A DNA stretch of 18,245 bases from assembly GCA_964429355.1 (NCBI GenBank), contig CAYSCH010000180.1, positions 1 to 18,245 of the forward strand, written 5' to 3'. Shown one piece after another: positions 1 through 7,649 of the stretch. The notes below the pieces were generated by a model that was not told the DNA's origin, made no database searches, and saw only the letters and a list, made by a program, of their open reading frames with translations. This stretch comes from JAAYAY01 sp964429355. Its GTDB lineage: Bacteria > Planctomycetota > Planctomycetia > Pirellulales > Thermoguttaceae. Each line of letters opens with the position of its first letter. The first letter of the stretch is position 1. The translations under genes were made by a program, and so were the position numbers.

Positions 1-160
1 GGTCCACGGGCGTGCCTTCCAGGATGTTCAGGGCCTCAGCCACGCCGAAGGCCGTAAGAACGGTGTAGCCCTGGGAGTTGAGGTTTCGCTGGAGGACCTC
101 GACCGTATTCGGGACGTCATCCACGACGAGGATCGTTTTGCGATCAGAGGCGGTTTTCAT
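1..160 (-). CDS. Response regulator, receiver-domain N-terminus (cut by window edge)
   Basis: Only the first 53 residues lie in the window; the gene continues past base 1. They read as the start of a CheY-like receiver domain: a hydrophobic beta strand (TILVVDD, residues 9-15) ending in the acidic pair that binds Mg2+, then a helix and the second strand. The phospho-accepting aspartate lies beyond the edge, so the output domain cannot be named. The ATG at 158-160 overlaps the last 17 bp of the upstream histidine kinase gene, and a GGAA sequence inside the kinase 3' end can serve as ribosome binding site. This is the classic arrangement of a kinase co-translated with its partner regulator. The kinase resembles the NtrB/AtoS type, so an NtrC-like sigma-54 activator is plausible, but that is only inference. 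Confidence 0.85.
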   Translation of the reverse strand, partial: MKTASDRKTILVVDDVPNTVEVLQRNLNSQGYTVLTAFGVAEALNILEGTPVD

Positions 161-1898
161 TGCCGTTCCGTTCCTCGTCTTCGTCGACGTTCTTCACTGG
201 AAGGTGAATCTCGAATCGGGTGCCCCGCCCCGGCTTGCTGTCCACGCTAATCGTTCCACCGTGGGAAGTGACGATCCCATGGACAACGGGGAGGCCCAAT
301 CCGGTGCCTTCATGGATATCCTTGGTCGTGAAGAAGGGGGTGAAGATCTGGCCGAGAACCTCCTCGTCCATGCCGGCGCCCGTGTCTTCCGCCGTCAGCA
401 CCACCTGGCTGCCGGCTGCGCGGGTTGCGATCTGGAGGCTGCCCCCTTCCGGCATGGCCTGAATGGCATTGACGACAAGGTTCACCAGAACCTGATTCAA
501 TTGGGACGGATCGGCGACGATTTCCGGAAGTTCCGTCGCGAGGTGCCGCTCGATGGCAACCCCCTTCATCCGGCATCGAGATTCCAGGAGGCAGAGCCCC
601 TCTTCGATCACGGAGTTGAGATTCACCCGCGTTTTCCGCGGTGGCATCTGACGGGCGAAGAGCATGAGCTTCTTGATGATCTCCCGGGCATGGAGCGATG
701 TTGCCACGATCTTGGCGAGATCCTGAGCAACCTGTCCTGGAACACCGGGCTCTTTTGCCGCGAGTTGAGCGAAAGCGAGGATATTGGCCAAAGGTTCGTT
801 CAATTCGTGCGCCACCCCGGCCGAAAGCTGCCCGATGGTCGCCAGACGATCGGCATGGCGGAGTTGCTCCTGCAAACGCCCCTGTTCTTCGGCGGCTTCT
901 CGCCGTTCGACCAGCAAGGCGATCTGGCGGGCCACGGTACCGATGAGGCTGCGTTCCTCATTCAAAAAGGGCCCTTCATCAAGTTCCGGCATCTGACGGG
1001 TGTAGCCCACCTCGAGGAGGCCCCGCCGCTGGCCCTTGATAACCAGGTCGACGGACTGCCTGTGGACGCACTCGTCAAAGTCTGGCGTGATGGAGGTGCG
1101 ACCGTCTAAAACGAGTCGCGCCACGGTGATTTCGGGATACTGCCAGGCAGCGGGCAGGATCTCCACGACACCCTGGAAAATCTCTCCCAGATGAACGCCG
1201 GGGCGCTCCGCGAGTTGGGAGAGGCTGTAGAGGCACGTCAGCTCCTTGATCCTCTCGCGCAGCGAGGCGCGTGCGAAATGGCTGCCCAGCGCCAACCCGG
1301 CGATCTGGGCGACGTTCTCATAACCTTCGATGTCCGACTCCCGAAACCAGTTCTTCCGCCTGCTTCTTAGCTGTAATAACCCAATCGTTTCGTCGGCGGC
1401 AACCAACGGAATGATGGCCAGCGACAAGTAACTTCCGGCGCCACCCAAGAGTGGTTCTGCCACACCATCTTCAATCTCCCCAAGCGGTGGCACTGCATTC
1501 CCGGTCCAGAAGCTGCCTCCCTTCGTGAGAGATGACGGCGGAAACTGGTTTTCGATCAACATCCGGCAGAGTTCGTCAAGCCAATTTCCTTCCCGCATGC
1601 AAGTCAGCAACGCGTGGCCATCGATCTGTTTGCGACGTGTGACCTCAAGGCAAACAGGGTGCGCGGGGTGCTGTGCGGCTTCGCAACGAAAGCACTGATC
1701 TTTCCTTCTTACGCGCAGCTCGACCGAGTCACATTCGGAGAAGTCCAACAACAGCCTGGCGATTTCTCGCAAGAAGTCGATTCGGGAGGTGCCGCTGTTG
1801 ACCTGGCGGAGGATCGCTTGCGACAGGGCGCGGTAGTCCCTGCAGCGCCGGCTGGCCGGCGACTGTGCGGTTCTGGCTCGTGTCTGGTTGTTGGCCAT
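144..1898 (-). CDS. GAF-containing soluble sensor histidine kinase
   Basis: Cytoplasmic two-component sensor kinase that should phosphorylate the overlapping response regulator. Numbered from a longer possible start at 2003, the layout is: GAF-like sensor region about 65-250, a second GAF-like stretch about 265-375, a short coiled coil, HisKA with the phospho-acceptor His at 399 (motif VAHELNEPL), and an HATPase_c domain with N-box Asn508/512, G1 box DTGAGM (540), F box FTPFFTTK and G2 box GTGLGL (566). No transmembrane helix or signal peptide is apparent, so the signal is probably intracellular. The open frame reaches back to an ATG at 2003, but a TATAAT at 1968-1973 would start transcription downstream of it. 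No in-frame ATG, GTG or TTG lies between that point and the ATG at 1896-1898, so I chose that start (584 residues). No strong Shine-Dalgarno precedes it, so the start is uncertain; the function is not. Confidence 0.9.
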   Translation of the reverse strand: MANNQTRARTAQSPASRRCRDYRALSQAILRQVNSGTSRIDFLREIARLLLDFSECDSVELRVRRKDQCFRCEAAQHPAHPVCLEVTRRKQIDGHALLTCMREGNWLDELCRMLIENQFPPSSLTKGGSFWTGNAVPPLGEIEDGVAEPLLGGAGSYLSLAIIPLVAADETIGLLQLRSRRKNWFRESDIEGYENVAQIAGLALGSHFARASLRERIKELTCLYSLSQLAERPGVHLGEIFQGVVEILPAAWQYPEITVARLVLDGRTSITPDFDECVHRQSVDLVIKGQRRGLLEVGYTRQMPELDEGPFLNEERSLIGTVARQIALLVERREAAEEQGRLQEQLRHADRLATIGQLSAGVAHELNEPLANILAFAQLAAKEPGVPGQVAQDLAKIVATSLHAREIIKKLMLFARQMPPRKTRVNLNSVIEEGLCLLESRCRMKGVAIERHLATELPEIVADPSQLNQVLVNLVVNAIQAMPEGGSLQIATRAAGSQVVLTAEDTGAGMDEEVLGQIFTPFFTTKDIHEGTGLGLPVVHGIVTSHGGTISVDSKPGRGTRFEIHLPVKNVDEDEERNGNENRL

Positions 1899-1967
1899 CC
1901 CATGTCCATTCTGAACAGAAATCGGCGGTCGCCTGCCACATCTCTCCTCGCATGCCCGTAATTGACC

Positions 1968-1996
1968 ATTATAAACGGCCGCGAGCGAATAGTCAG
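1968..1996 (-). promoter_or_regulatory. Candidate sigma-70-type promoter for the GAF kinase-regulator operon
   Basis: On the minus strand a perfect TATAAT (1968-1973) lies 17 bp from CTGACT (1991-1996), which matches the -35 consensus at four of six positions. Transcription would begin near 1961, about 60 nt before the chosen kinase start at 1898. A GAGGAG purine run in this leader is too far from that start to act as its ribosome binding site. Visual match only; no transcript data. Confidence 0.4.
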
Positions 1997-2033
1997 GGAT
2001 CATGCCGTTTGTCTTCCGAGGCTACGAAAGAGG

Positions 2034-2062
2034 TTCCGTTTTCCTGGGCGACTGGCTACAAT
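2034..2062 (+). promoter_or_regulatory. Candidate promoter for the PAS-GAF-PAS kinase
   Basis: TACAAT (2057-2062) matches the -10 consensus at five of six positions. TTCCGT lies 17 bp upstream as a poor -35. It sits in the 221-bp divergent region between the two kinases, about 58 bp before the kinase start. The -10 alone carries the call. Confidence 0.3.
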
Positions 2063-2119
2063 GGCGGGCGCCGACCGGACGATTGAGAGGAGGACGCGAT
2101 TTCGTTCAGGGAGGTGGCA

Positions 2120-4183
2120 ATGGCCGAAGAATCGAAGTTGCCCACAAGAAGGGTGCCCGAGAAGCTGCCTGTGTCGCAAGTTCTCGATGAAGCCGTGCTG
2201 GAGCGGAGCGAGCCGCGGCTGAAGTTGGCGCTCCAGGCCGCCGGTGGAGGCGCGTGGGACTGGGACTTCACGAGCGGCAAGGCCTGGTGGTCGGACGAAA
2301 TGTACGACCTGTGGGGCGTTGAGTGGGGCTCGCCGGTAGAACTGGAACCTTCGCTGGCTCGCGTCCACCAACAGGATCGTGAGCTCTTGCGCCAGGCCTT
2401 GAGCAAGGCCATTGCCGAACGTACGGGGTTCCAGGCGGAGGTCCGGATCTGCCACCCGGTGCTTGGAGAGCGGTGGGTGGCTACCGTGGGACGACCGGTG
2501 CGAGATGGGGCCGGCCAAGTGACGCGTCTGGTGGGGATCACGCTGGACGTGACTGCCCGAAGGCATGTTGAAGACGCCCTGCGGGCCAGCAACGAGCGGC
2601 TGGAGCTGCTGGCCACGGTGGGAGAGTCGCTCCTGCGTGCCGAGGATCCGCAGGTCATTATCGAACAGGTCTGTCGAAAGGTGATGAGCCACCTCGATTG
2701 CGAGTTCTTCTTCAATTACACGGTTGTGGTTCCCGGACGGCGATTGTACCTGACTGCTTCCGCAGGTGTTTCTGCCGAGACTGCCGCCGAAATCCAACAT
2801 CTCGATTTTGGCGTCGCGGTCTGCGGTTGTGTTGCACGAGACGGCCGGCGGATTGTTGCCGAGGACATCCAGCACAGCGATGATCCCAGGGCTGACCTTG
2901 TCAGGTCCTGGGGGGTACAGGCGTACTGTTGTCACCCCCTGGTGGCCCTGGGGCGCGTGATCGGCACCTTGTCTTTCGGTACGCGGATGCGGCCATCGTT
3001 CACGAAGGATGAGATTTCGCTGATGAAATCGGTGGCCGATCTTGTTGCGGTGGCCCTGCAGCGGCTGCAGGCAGAGGAGTCGCTGCGGGAAAGCGAGGAA
3101 CGCTATCGCACGTTGTTCGAAGCGATGACCGAAGGCTTTGCGTTGTATGAGATCGTCGCCGACGAACAGGGCAAGGCGACCGATTTCCGCTTGCTCGATG
3201 CGAACTCGGCTCACGACCGCATTTCCCGGATGAGACGGGCCGATATCCTTGGCAAGAGTATCAGGGAGATCATGCCGGCCGACCGATTCCATCTGATCGA
3301 AGACTACGCCCAGGTGGTGCTGACCGGCAGGCCGTTTCACACAGAGATCTACTCACCTCAGTCGCAACGCTGGTTCGAGATCGTCGCGTTTCGTAGTGGC
3401 ATGACCCAAGTGGCCGTCGTCTTCTCCGATGTCAGCCAGCGCAAACAGGCCGAAGCGGAACGCGAGCAGCTCATTGCCAGGTTGGAAGCGCAGAACGCCG
3501 AGTTGGAACGGTTCACGTATACCGTCTCTCACGACCTGAAGAGCCCGCTGATCACGATCAAGGGTTACATCGGCATGCTCTCCGAAGAACTTGCCGAAAC
3601 CGACATTGGATTCGTGCACGACGATCTTATCCGAATTTCGAAGGCCGCCGATACGATGGGGGAATTGCTCGAAGACCTGCTGGAATTGTCGCGGATCGGG
3701 CGCCTGGTCAATCCGCCCGAAGACGTTCCTCTGGGAGAACTGGTCCAGGAGAGCCTGCGCGTTGTCGGCGCGAACATTGAGGCGGGAGATATCCATGTCG
3801 ACGTGATCGAGCCCCTGCCCATGCTCTACGGCGACCGGATCCGCCTCCTGGAGGTCCTGCAGAACCTGGTTGAAAATGCCGTGAAATACATGGGCAACGC
3901 GCCCCAGCCCCGGATCGAGATCGGCACTCGCCTGCAAGACGAAGAAACGATCTGCTACGTCCGCGACAACGGCATCGGGGTCGAGCCGCGCTTTCATGAG
4001 AAAGTCTTCGGGTTGTTCGAGCAACTCGATCCAAAAGCGGGGGGGACGGGTATTGGCCTGGCGGTTGTCAAGCGGATTATCGACGTTCATGGAGGCCGCG
4101 TCTGGGTCGAGTCCGAAGGCAAGGGGCAGGGTTCGACGTTCTGTTTCGCCGTGCCGAAGAAGAGGGTGTCAGGGAGCGGCTGA
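2120..4183 (+). CDS. PAS-GAF-PAS sensor histidine kinase (orphan)
   Basis: Soluble hybrid-sensor kinase of 687 residues. Domains in order (residues approximate): PAS 35-150 (WDWDFTSGKAWWSDEMYDLWG signature of a PAS_3-like fold), GAF 165-315, second PAS 325-440, coiled-coil linker 440-470, HisKA with phospho-acceptor His471 (TVSHDLKSPL), and HATPase_c with N-box NLVENAVKY (Asn582/586), G1 box DNGIGV (616) and G2 box GTGIGL (642). The C-terminal half resembles the phytochrome-associated kinase type, but there is no evident chromophore-binding phytochrome domain. An in-frame GTG at 2114 also exists, but the ATG at 2120 has an AGGGAGG Shine-Dalgarno with 5-nt spacing that overlaps that GTG, so ATG is chosen. 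No response regulator is adjacent; the next gene is convergent only 20 bp away. The partner must be encoded elsewhere. Confidence 0.92.
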   Translation: MAEESKLPTRRVPEKLPVSQVLDEAVLERSEPRLKLALQAAGGGAWDWDFTSGKAWWSDEMYDLWGVEWGSPVELEPSLARVHQQDRELLRQALSKAIAERTGFQAEVRICHPVLGERWVATVGRPVRDGAGQVTRLVGITLDVTARRHVEDALRASNERLELLATVGESLLRAEDPQVIIEQVCRKVMSHLDCEFFFNYTVVVPGRRLYLTASAGVSAETAAEIQHLDFGVAVCGCVARDGRRIVAEDIQHSDDPRADLVRSWGVQAYCCHPLVALGRVIGTLSFGTRMRPSFTKDEISLMKSVADLVAVALQRLQAEESLRESEERYRTLFEAMTEGFALYEIVADEQGKATDFRLLDANSAHDRISRMRRADILGKSIREIMPADRFHLIEDYAQVVLTGRPFHTEIYSPQSQRWFEIVAFRSGMTQVAVVFSDVSQRKQAEAEREQLIARLEAQNAELERFTYTVSHDLKSPLITIKGYIGMLSEELAETDIGFVHDDLIRISKAADTMGELLEDLLELSRIGRLVNPPEDVPLGELVQESLRVVGANIEAGDIHVDVIEPLPMLYGDRIRLLEVLQNLVENAVKYMGNAPQPRIEIGTRLQDEETICYVRDNGIGVEPRFHEKVFGLFEQLDPKAGGTGIGLAVVKRIIDVHGGRVWVESEGKGQGSTFCFAVPKKRVSGSG

Positions 4184-4203
4184 TGCGGACGGGTGAAGTC
4201 AAT

Positions 4204-5238
4204 TCACATCGAATTGACCGTGTCATAGAGGGCTACGATGTTTTCCGTGGGAGTCACCGGCTGAAGGTTGTGGCACGGGGCGCAGATCCAGCGGGCGGCG
4301 GCATAGATTTCCCGGCTCTCGCGGACTTCCCGGACGACGTCGTCGACGTTGCCGAAAGCGAGCGTCTGCTGGTTGTCGATGGAGCCGTGGAAGATGATGC
4401 GGTCGCCGAAATCGGCCACGAGCCGCTCCCGCTCCATGCCGGCACAGCGCCACTGGATGGGGTTGAGAACTTCGATTCCGACCCGATCGATCAGGTCGGG
4501 CAGGAACATTCTTGCAGCGCCGTCGGTGTGGTACATCACGTGGATGCCGAACGAGCGGGCCAGGTCGGCCATCTTCACCTGGTTGGGCAGCAGGAAGCGG
4601 CGATACATGGCCAGACTCATGAGCGGTCCGGTCTGGGCGCCAAGATCCTCCGCAACCCACGTCGTATCGATGCGGCCGCGGCCCGCCTCGAAGATCCGCC
4701 GATGGTGCTCCCAGTGGAAGTCGAAGATATGGCCGAGGACGGCGTCGGCGATTTCCGGGCGGAGGATCAGGTCTTCGAAGGCCCGCTCCAAGCCGCGGAG
4801 GTAGCCGTAGAGGAGAAAGGGTTCGTAGCAGGCGGCGTGGATCGGATACACCCCGTCGTCGGCCTGGCAGGCTTCGGTCACGACGGAGTAGTCGAAGTCG
4901 TCGGGCGAGGGCCACGGGTGTGCGTGGACGTCGGCGACCGTCTGGGCAGTTGCCAGCGGGAGATGGCATGGTTCGTCATAGGCCCCGCCGGCATACTCGG
5001 CTCGACGATACTCGATGCCCCACATGTCGCGCCCTTGGGCGGTTTTGCTCTTCAGCCAGCGCGGTGCGACTTCCAGACGCCGATCGATGGAGAGTCTTTT
5101 CCAGAGGGCCATTTCGGTGGGACAGGCGAGGTCGCGCAGGAGCCGCTCGGTGACCTCGGGCGTGGCCTGGTAGTCGGTGGGCACGCGATCGGGCGTGCGG
5201 CGCTCGAACAGGGCCTGCCAGCGTTGGCGGGGTGTCAT
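4204..5238 (-). CDS. Uroporphyrinogen-decarboxylase-like (URO-D/MtaA superfamily) protein
   Basis: A 344-residue single-domain TIM-barrel protein of the URO-D superfamily. The superfamily covers both the haem enzyme and corrinoid or cobamide-dependent methyltransferases. The C-terminal half carries the family signature: MYHTDGAA (His237), then GIEVLNPIQ (255-262), FGDRIIFHGSIDNQQTLAFG (278-296) and APCHNLQPVTPTENI (320-334). It lacks the N-terminal RQAG-type substrate motif of true HemE, so haem synthesis is unlikely. Methyltransferase members bind zinc through H-x-C plus a distal Cys. Here the equivalent first motif appears to be H-T-D (237-239), with Cys322 kept, so metal use is uncertain. 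Its ATG overlaps the stop of the upstream oxidoreductase gene by one base (TAATG), implying translational coupling and a shared catabolic or modification pathway. The substrate is unknown. Confidence 0.82.
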   Translation of the reverse strand: MTPRQRWQALFERRTPDRVPTDYQATPEVTERLLRDLACPTEMALWKRLSIDRRLEVAPRWLKSKTAQGRDMWGIEYRRAEYAGGAYDEPCHLPLATAQTVADVHAHPWPSPDDFDYSVVTEACQADDGVYPIHAACYEPFLLYGYLRGLERAFEDLILRPEIADAVLGHIFDFHWEHHRRIFEAGRGRIDTTWVAEDLGAQTGPLMSLAMYRRFLLPNQVKMADLARSFGIHVMYHTDGAARMFLPDLIDRVGIEVLNPIQWRCAGMERERLVADFGDRIIFHGSIDNQQTLAFGNVDDVVREVRESREIYAAARWICAPCHNLQPVTPTENIVALYDTVNSM

Positions 5239-6263
5239 TATTCCATCTCCGCTCGCACCGGCTTACCTCCCTCGGCGATCGAGCGATCGATCGCCAGGCA
5301 TAGCTCGTGGGTGTGGAATGCGTCGGCCACGTTGCCGTGCAGGTCTCGATCTTCGAGGATGCTGTCGACAAGGTGGTTCATCTGGGCATCGAAGGGGTGG
5401 TGGTCGACGGCGCCCGAGTCGGGCATGATGGTCTTCATTTCGGTCCAGCTCGTCTGGCCGGGGAAGAGGGGTTTGGACCAGATGCGGTTGTCGCGCAGGG
5501 TGCCTTGGGTGCCGACCAGGTCGATATTGAAGCTGTACGGCATCTCGGAATCCAAAAGGGCTGAGGTCTTGCCGATTGTGCCGTTTTCGAACTTAAGGAT
5601 GGCGACCACGTTCGCATCGTACTCGTAGGCCCCACGGACGTTGTTGGCGAAGGCCGATACTTCGACCACTTCGGAGCCGGACAGGTAGCGGATGGCGTCG
5701 ACGGCATGGCAGCCGGCCAGCAGCATCGTGCTTCCGCCGGTCGCCCGTGTGTGGGCCCACTCCCAGCCGGAGTACCAGTCGGCGATGCCGTGCCAGTAGT
5801 CGATCTCGACGTAGAACAGTTCGCCCACGGCCCCCTTGGCGAGGAGCGACTTGAGGTTGTCGAAAAGCGGGTTCCAGCGGAGGACGAAGCTGACGACACT
5901 CTTGACGCCGCTTTGGGCGACGGCGTCGCGGAGAGCCCGATTTTCCTGGCTGGTGAGGCACATGGGTTTCTCGATGACCAGGTGTTTGCCGGCCCGGGCG
6001 GCGGCGATTGCCTGGGGGGCGTGGACGTGGTTCGGTCCACTCAGATTGACGATGTCGACCCGGTCGTCGCGGAGGACGGCATCGAAGTCGTCGGTCGCGG
6101 TGCAATCGAGCCCGCAATCTTCCACGAATTTCTGGGCGGTTTCCCTGCGCCGGCTCGAGACGGAAACGATTTCCGCTCGATTACATTTTTTCCAACTCGC
6201 CGCGTGGGCTCGAGCCACCGATCCGGCTCCATGGATTGCCACTCCCAGTTTTCGCTCCGCCAT
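5238..6263 (-). CDS. Gfo/Idh/MocA-family NAD(P)-dependent oxidoreductase
   Basis: Predicted cytoplasmic sugar/polyol dehydrogenase of 341 residues. The N-terminal Rossmann fold has the dinucleotide loop GAGSVARAH (12-20), and the family EKP motif is at 98-100. The C-terminal Gfo/Idh/MocA fold contains the usual G-x-H-x-x-D pattern as GCHAVDAIRYL (His186, Asp189). The open frame extends 99 codons upstream, but that part has no family similarity that I can see. The ATG at 6261-6263 begins just before the Rossmann strand and has a GGGAGAAG ribosome binding site 4-7 nt away. The stop overlaps the start of the URO-D-like gene. Planctomycetes carry many paralogues of this family, often in carbohydrate catabolism. 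The substrate cannot be read from sequence. Confidence 0.93.
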   Translation of the reverse strand: MAERKLGVAIHGAGSVARAHAASWKKCNRAEIVSVSSRRRETAQKFVEDCGLDCTATDDFDAVLRDDRVDIVNLSGPNHVHAPQAIAAARAGKHLVIEKPMCLTSQENRALRDAVAQSGVKSVVSFVLRWNPLFDNLKSLLAKGAVGELFYVEIDYWHGIADWYSGWEWAHTRATGGSTMLLAGCHAVDAIRYLSGSEVVEVSAFANNVRGAYEYDANVVAILKFENGTIGKTSALLDSEMPYSFNIDLVGTQGTLRDNRIWSKPLFPGQTSWTEMKTIMPDSGAVDHHPFDAQMNHLVDSILEDRDLHGNVADAFHTHELCLAIDRSIAEGGKPVRAEME

Positions 6264-6322
6264 TGGACTTCTCCCAGCTTTCAGGGGCGTTGCCAAAAGC
6301 ACCGATTGTGCACATTCATGCC

Positions 6323-6343
6323 CGTGGGAGACTCCCACGTTTT
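6323..6343 (+). terminator. Perfect 17-bp palindrome followed by T4 (terminator-like or operator)
   Basis: CGTGGGAGACTCCCACG is two perfect 8-base arms around one central A. It is followed on the plus strand by TTTT, which gives the form of an intrinsic terminator with a GAC loop. No plus-strand gene ends upstream of it. It may instead block antisense read-through, act as an operator 60 bp upstream of the oxidoreductase, or be a repeat copy. Confidence 0.4.
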
Positions 6344-6360
6344 GTCGGGGCTTCTCAGGA

Positions 6361-6379
6361 AAACGATTTGCGATCGTTT
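6361..6379. promoter_or_regulatory. Operator-like inverted repeat
   Basis: AAACGATTTGCGATCGTTT has 7-bp perfect arms around a 5-base centre, an arrangement typical of sites bound by dimeric helix-turn-helix repressors. It lies 98 bp upstream of the oxidoreductase start and 21 bp from the other palindrome. No candidate regulator gene is adjacent. Confidence 0.35.
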
Positions 6380-6593
6380 CTGCCACAAGCATTACGAAAA
6401 CCGGCGGCGGATGCAAGACGGCGGCCGGACGAGCGGTTTCGGCGGAACACCGGCGCGGCGGCGCGAGCGAGGACGGTACAAACCCAACTATTCCGGGCTC
6501 GGGCTGGTCGCCCTCCCGGAAACGTTTGTCCGAAACCCCAAATAGGTTCGGTATGGCCACGTTACGGGGCAGGAATCCGATTGGCCGGCCTGC

Positions 6594-6621
6594 TTGTTCG
6601 CCCCTGGCAGGCCGTTATACT
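6594..6621 (+). promoter_or_regulatory. Candidate promoter for the PIG-L deacetylase
   Basis: TATACT (6616-6621, five of six -10 positions) lies 16 bp after TTGTTC (6594-6599, first three -35 positions). A start near 6628 would leave a leader of about 60 nt before the ATG at 6687. Confidence 0.35.
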
Positions 6622-6686
6622 GAAGCGAAATTAGGATTGCTTCGGATGACCACACCAACAACTATCTACCGACCGGCTCTTTGACC

Positions 6687-7442
6687 ATGACTCGAAAAAC
6701 CGCACTTGCCTTTCTTGCCCATCCCGACGACGCCGAATTTCTCTGTGCCGGGACCCTGATCCGCCTTGCGGCGCTCGGCTGGGAGATCCACATTGCCACC
6801 GTGGCCAACGGCGATTGCGGCTCCATGACCGAGACCCCTTGGGTCATTGCCGGACGGCGGACGCAGGAAGCCGCGAACGCCGCCCAGGTGATCGGGGGCA
6901 CCTACCACTGCCTGGGCGAGAACGACGGAATTGTCGTCTACGACAAGATCAATCTGCAGAAGAGTTTCGATCTTTTCCGGCGCGTGGCCCCCACACTCGT
7001 GTTTATCCATGCCGCCAAGGACTACATGATGGATCACGAAATGGCGTCGCTGCTCGGCCGAGCCGCCAGTTTTCTCTACGGGGCGCCCAACTGCTCGCGT
7101 TTTCCGCTTCTTGAGGGCTCGCAGATTCCCCACCTCTATTACTGCGATCCGCTCGAAGCCAAGGATCCCCTCGGCAACGTGATCCGGGCGACAACCTATG
7201 TGGACATTACGGAACATATTGAGAAGAAGGCCGAGATGCTGGCCTGCCACGACAGCCAACGCCAGTGGCTGCTCGACCATCACGGAATCGATGAGTACCT
7301 CAACGCCATGCGGCGCCATGCGGCGATGCGAGGTAACGAGATCGGTGTGGCTTCGGCGGAGGCCTTCGTGCAACATCGCGGCCATGCGTACCCGCAGGAT
7401 GATTTGCTGAAGGAACTGTTCGGCGGGTGGGGTGCGGCTTGA
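6687..7442 (+). CDS. PIG-L/LmbE-family de-N-acetylase
   Basis: A 251-residue zinc-dependent deacetylase of the family that removes acetyl groups from N-acetylglucosaminyl compounds (GlcNAc-PI, mycothiol and bacillithiol precursors, GlcNAc and its oligomers). The metal site is visible: AHPDDAE near the N-terminus (His12, Asp15) and DYMMDHE (His117), the expected three ligands, with Asp14 as likely base. No signal peptide, so cytoplasmic. An in-frame TTG at 6681 exists, but the ATG at 6687 places the first beta strand (TALAFLAHPDD) at the usual distance from the terminus. There is no good ribosome binding site at either. The next gene, 207 bp on, is a NagB-like protein. Bacteroidetes encode proteins that fuse NagB- and LmbE-type domains, which supports a joint role in amino-sugar breakdown. 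The exact substrate is not determinable. Confidence 0.9.
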   Translation: MTRKTALAFLAHPDDAEFLCAGTLIRLAALGWEIHIATVANGDCGSMTETPWVIAGRRTQEAANAAQVIGGTYHCLGENDGIVVYDKINLQKSFDLFRRVAPTLVFIHAAKDYMMDHEMASLLGRAASFLYGAPNCSRFPLLEGSQIPHLYYCDPLEAKDPLGNVIRATTYVDITEHIEKKAEMLACHDSQRQWLLDHHGIDEYLNAMRRHAAMRGNEIGVASAEAFVQHRGHAYPQDDLLKELFGGWGAA

Positions 7443-7649
7443 TGGGCTGCCCCGTGACCGTCGTTATTGGTTGACAAACTGGATGCAATTTGGCGGAATA
7501 GGACGCCATACCATGGTGGGCCGCGTTCGATTCCGGGAGCGGCAAACCGGCAACGAACTTGATCGCCTTCAGGCCAATAGACGTTGGGTCGCAATGGCCC
7601 ACTTGGCACCACCCCACATTCCCTGAACCCTGAACCCTGAGGTCTCAAA
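7443..7649 (+). promoter_or_regulatory. Spacer with TTGACA and CCCTGAA heptamer repeat before the NagB-like gene
   Basis: A perfect TTGACA occurs at 7471-7476, but the best -10 at proper distance (CGGAAT, 7494-7499) is poor, so a promoter is only possible. Just before the next gene, 7621-7641 contains three tandem 7-mers (CCCTGAA, CCCTGAA, CCCTGAG). The last runs into GAGGT, the likely ribosome binding site for the ATG at 7650. Confidence 0.3.

Larger units (their letters stand above)
6264..6686. other. 423-bp divergent intergenic region, no credible gene
   Basis: Separates the minus-strand oxidoreductase operon from the plus-strand deacetylase. Open frames crossing it have proline/arginine-rich, low-complexity translations and no ribosome binding sites, so I call none. 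It holds two palindromes (6323-6339 and 6361-6379), an 8-bp palindrome AAACGTTT (6520-6527) and a promoter-like sequence before the deacetylase (6594-6621). I saw no convincing minus-strand promoter for the oxidoreductase. Confidence 0.7.

Noticed and set aside
2000..3340. A 446-codon minus-strand frame that could look like part of the GAF kinase operon
   Set aside because: It is antisense to the PAS-GAF-PAS kinase domains; no recognisable domain in its translation.
4204..5238. Haem-pathway uroporphyrinogen decarboxylase (hemE)
   Set aside because: The N-terminal substrate motif of HemE is absent, and the neighbour is a sugar-type dehydrogenase, not haem genes.
4183..5628. A 481-codon plus-strand frame starting in a TGATG overlap with the PAS-GAF-PAS kinase stop
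   Set aside because: The apparent coupling is tempting, but it lies opposite the URO-D-like and oxidoreductase genes, both of which are motif-supported, and its translation is unremarkable.
6236..6634. A possible 132-residue small protein in the divergent region
   Set aside because: The translation is Pro/Arg/Ala-rich with no motif, it overlaps the oxidoreductase start and it has no ribosome binding site.
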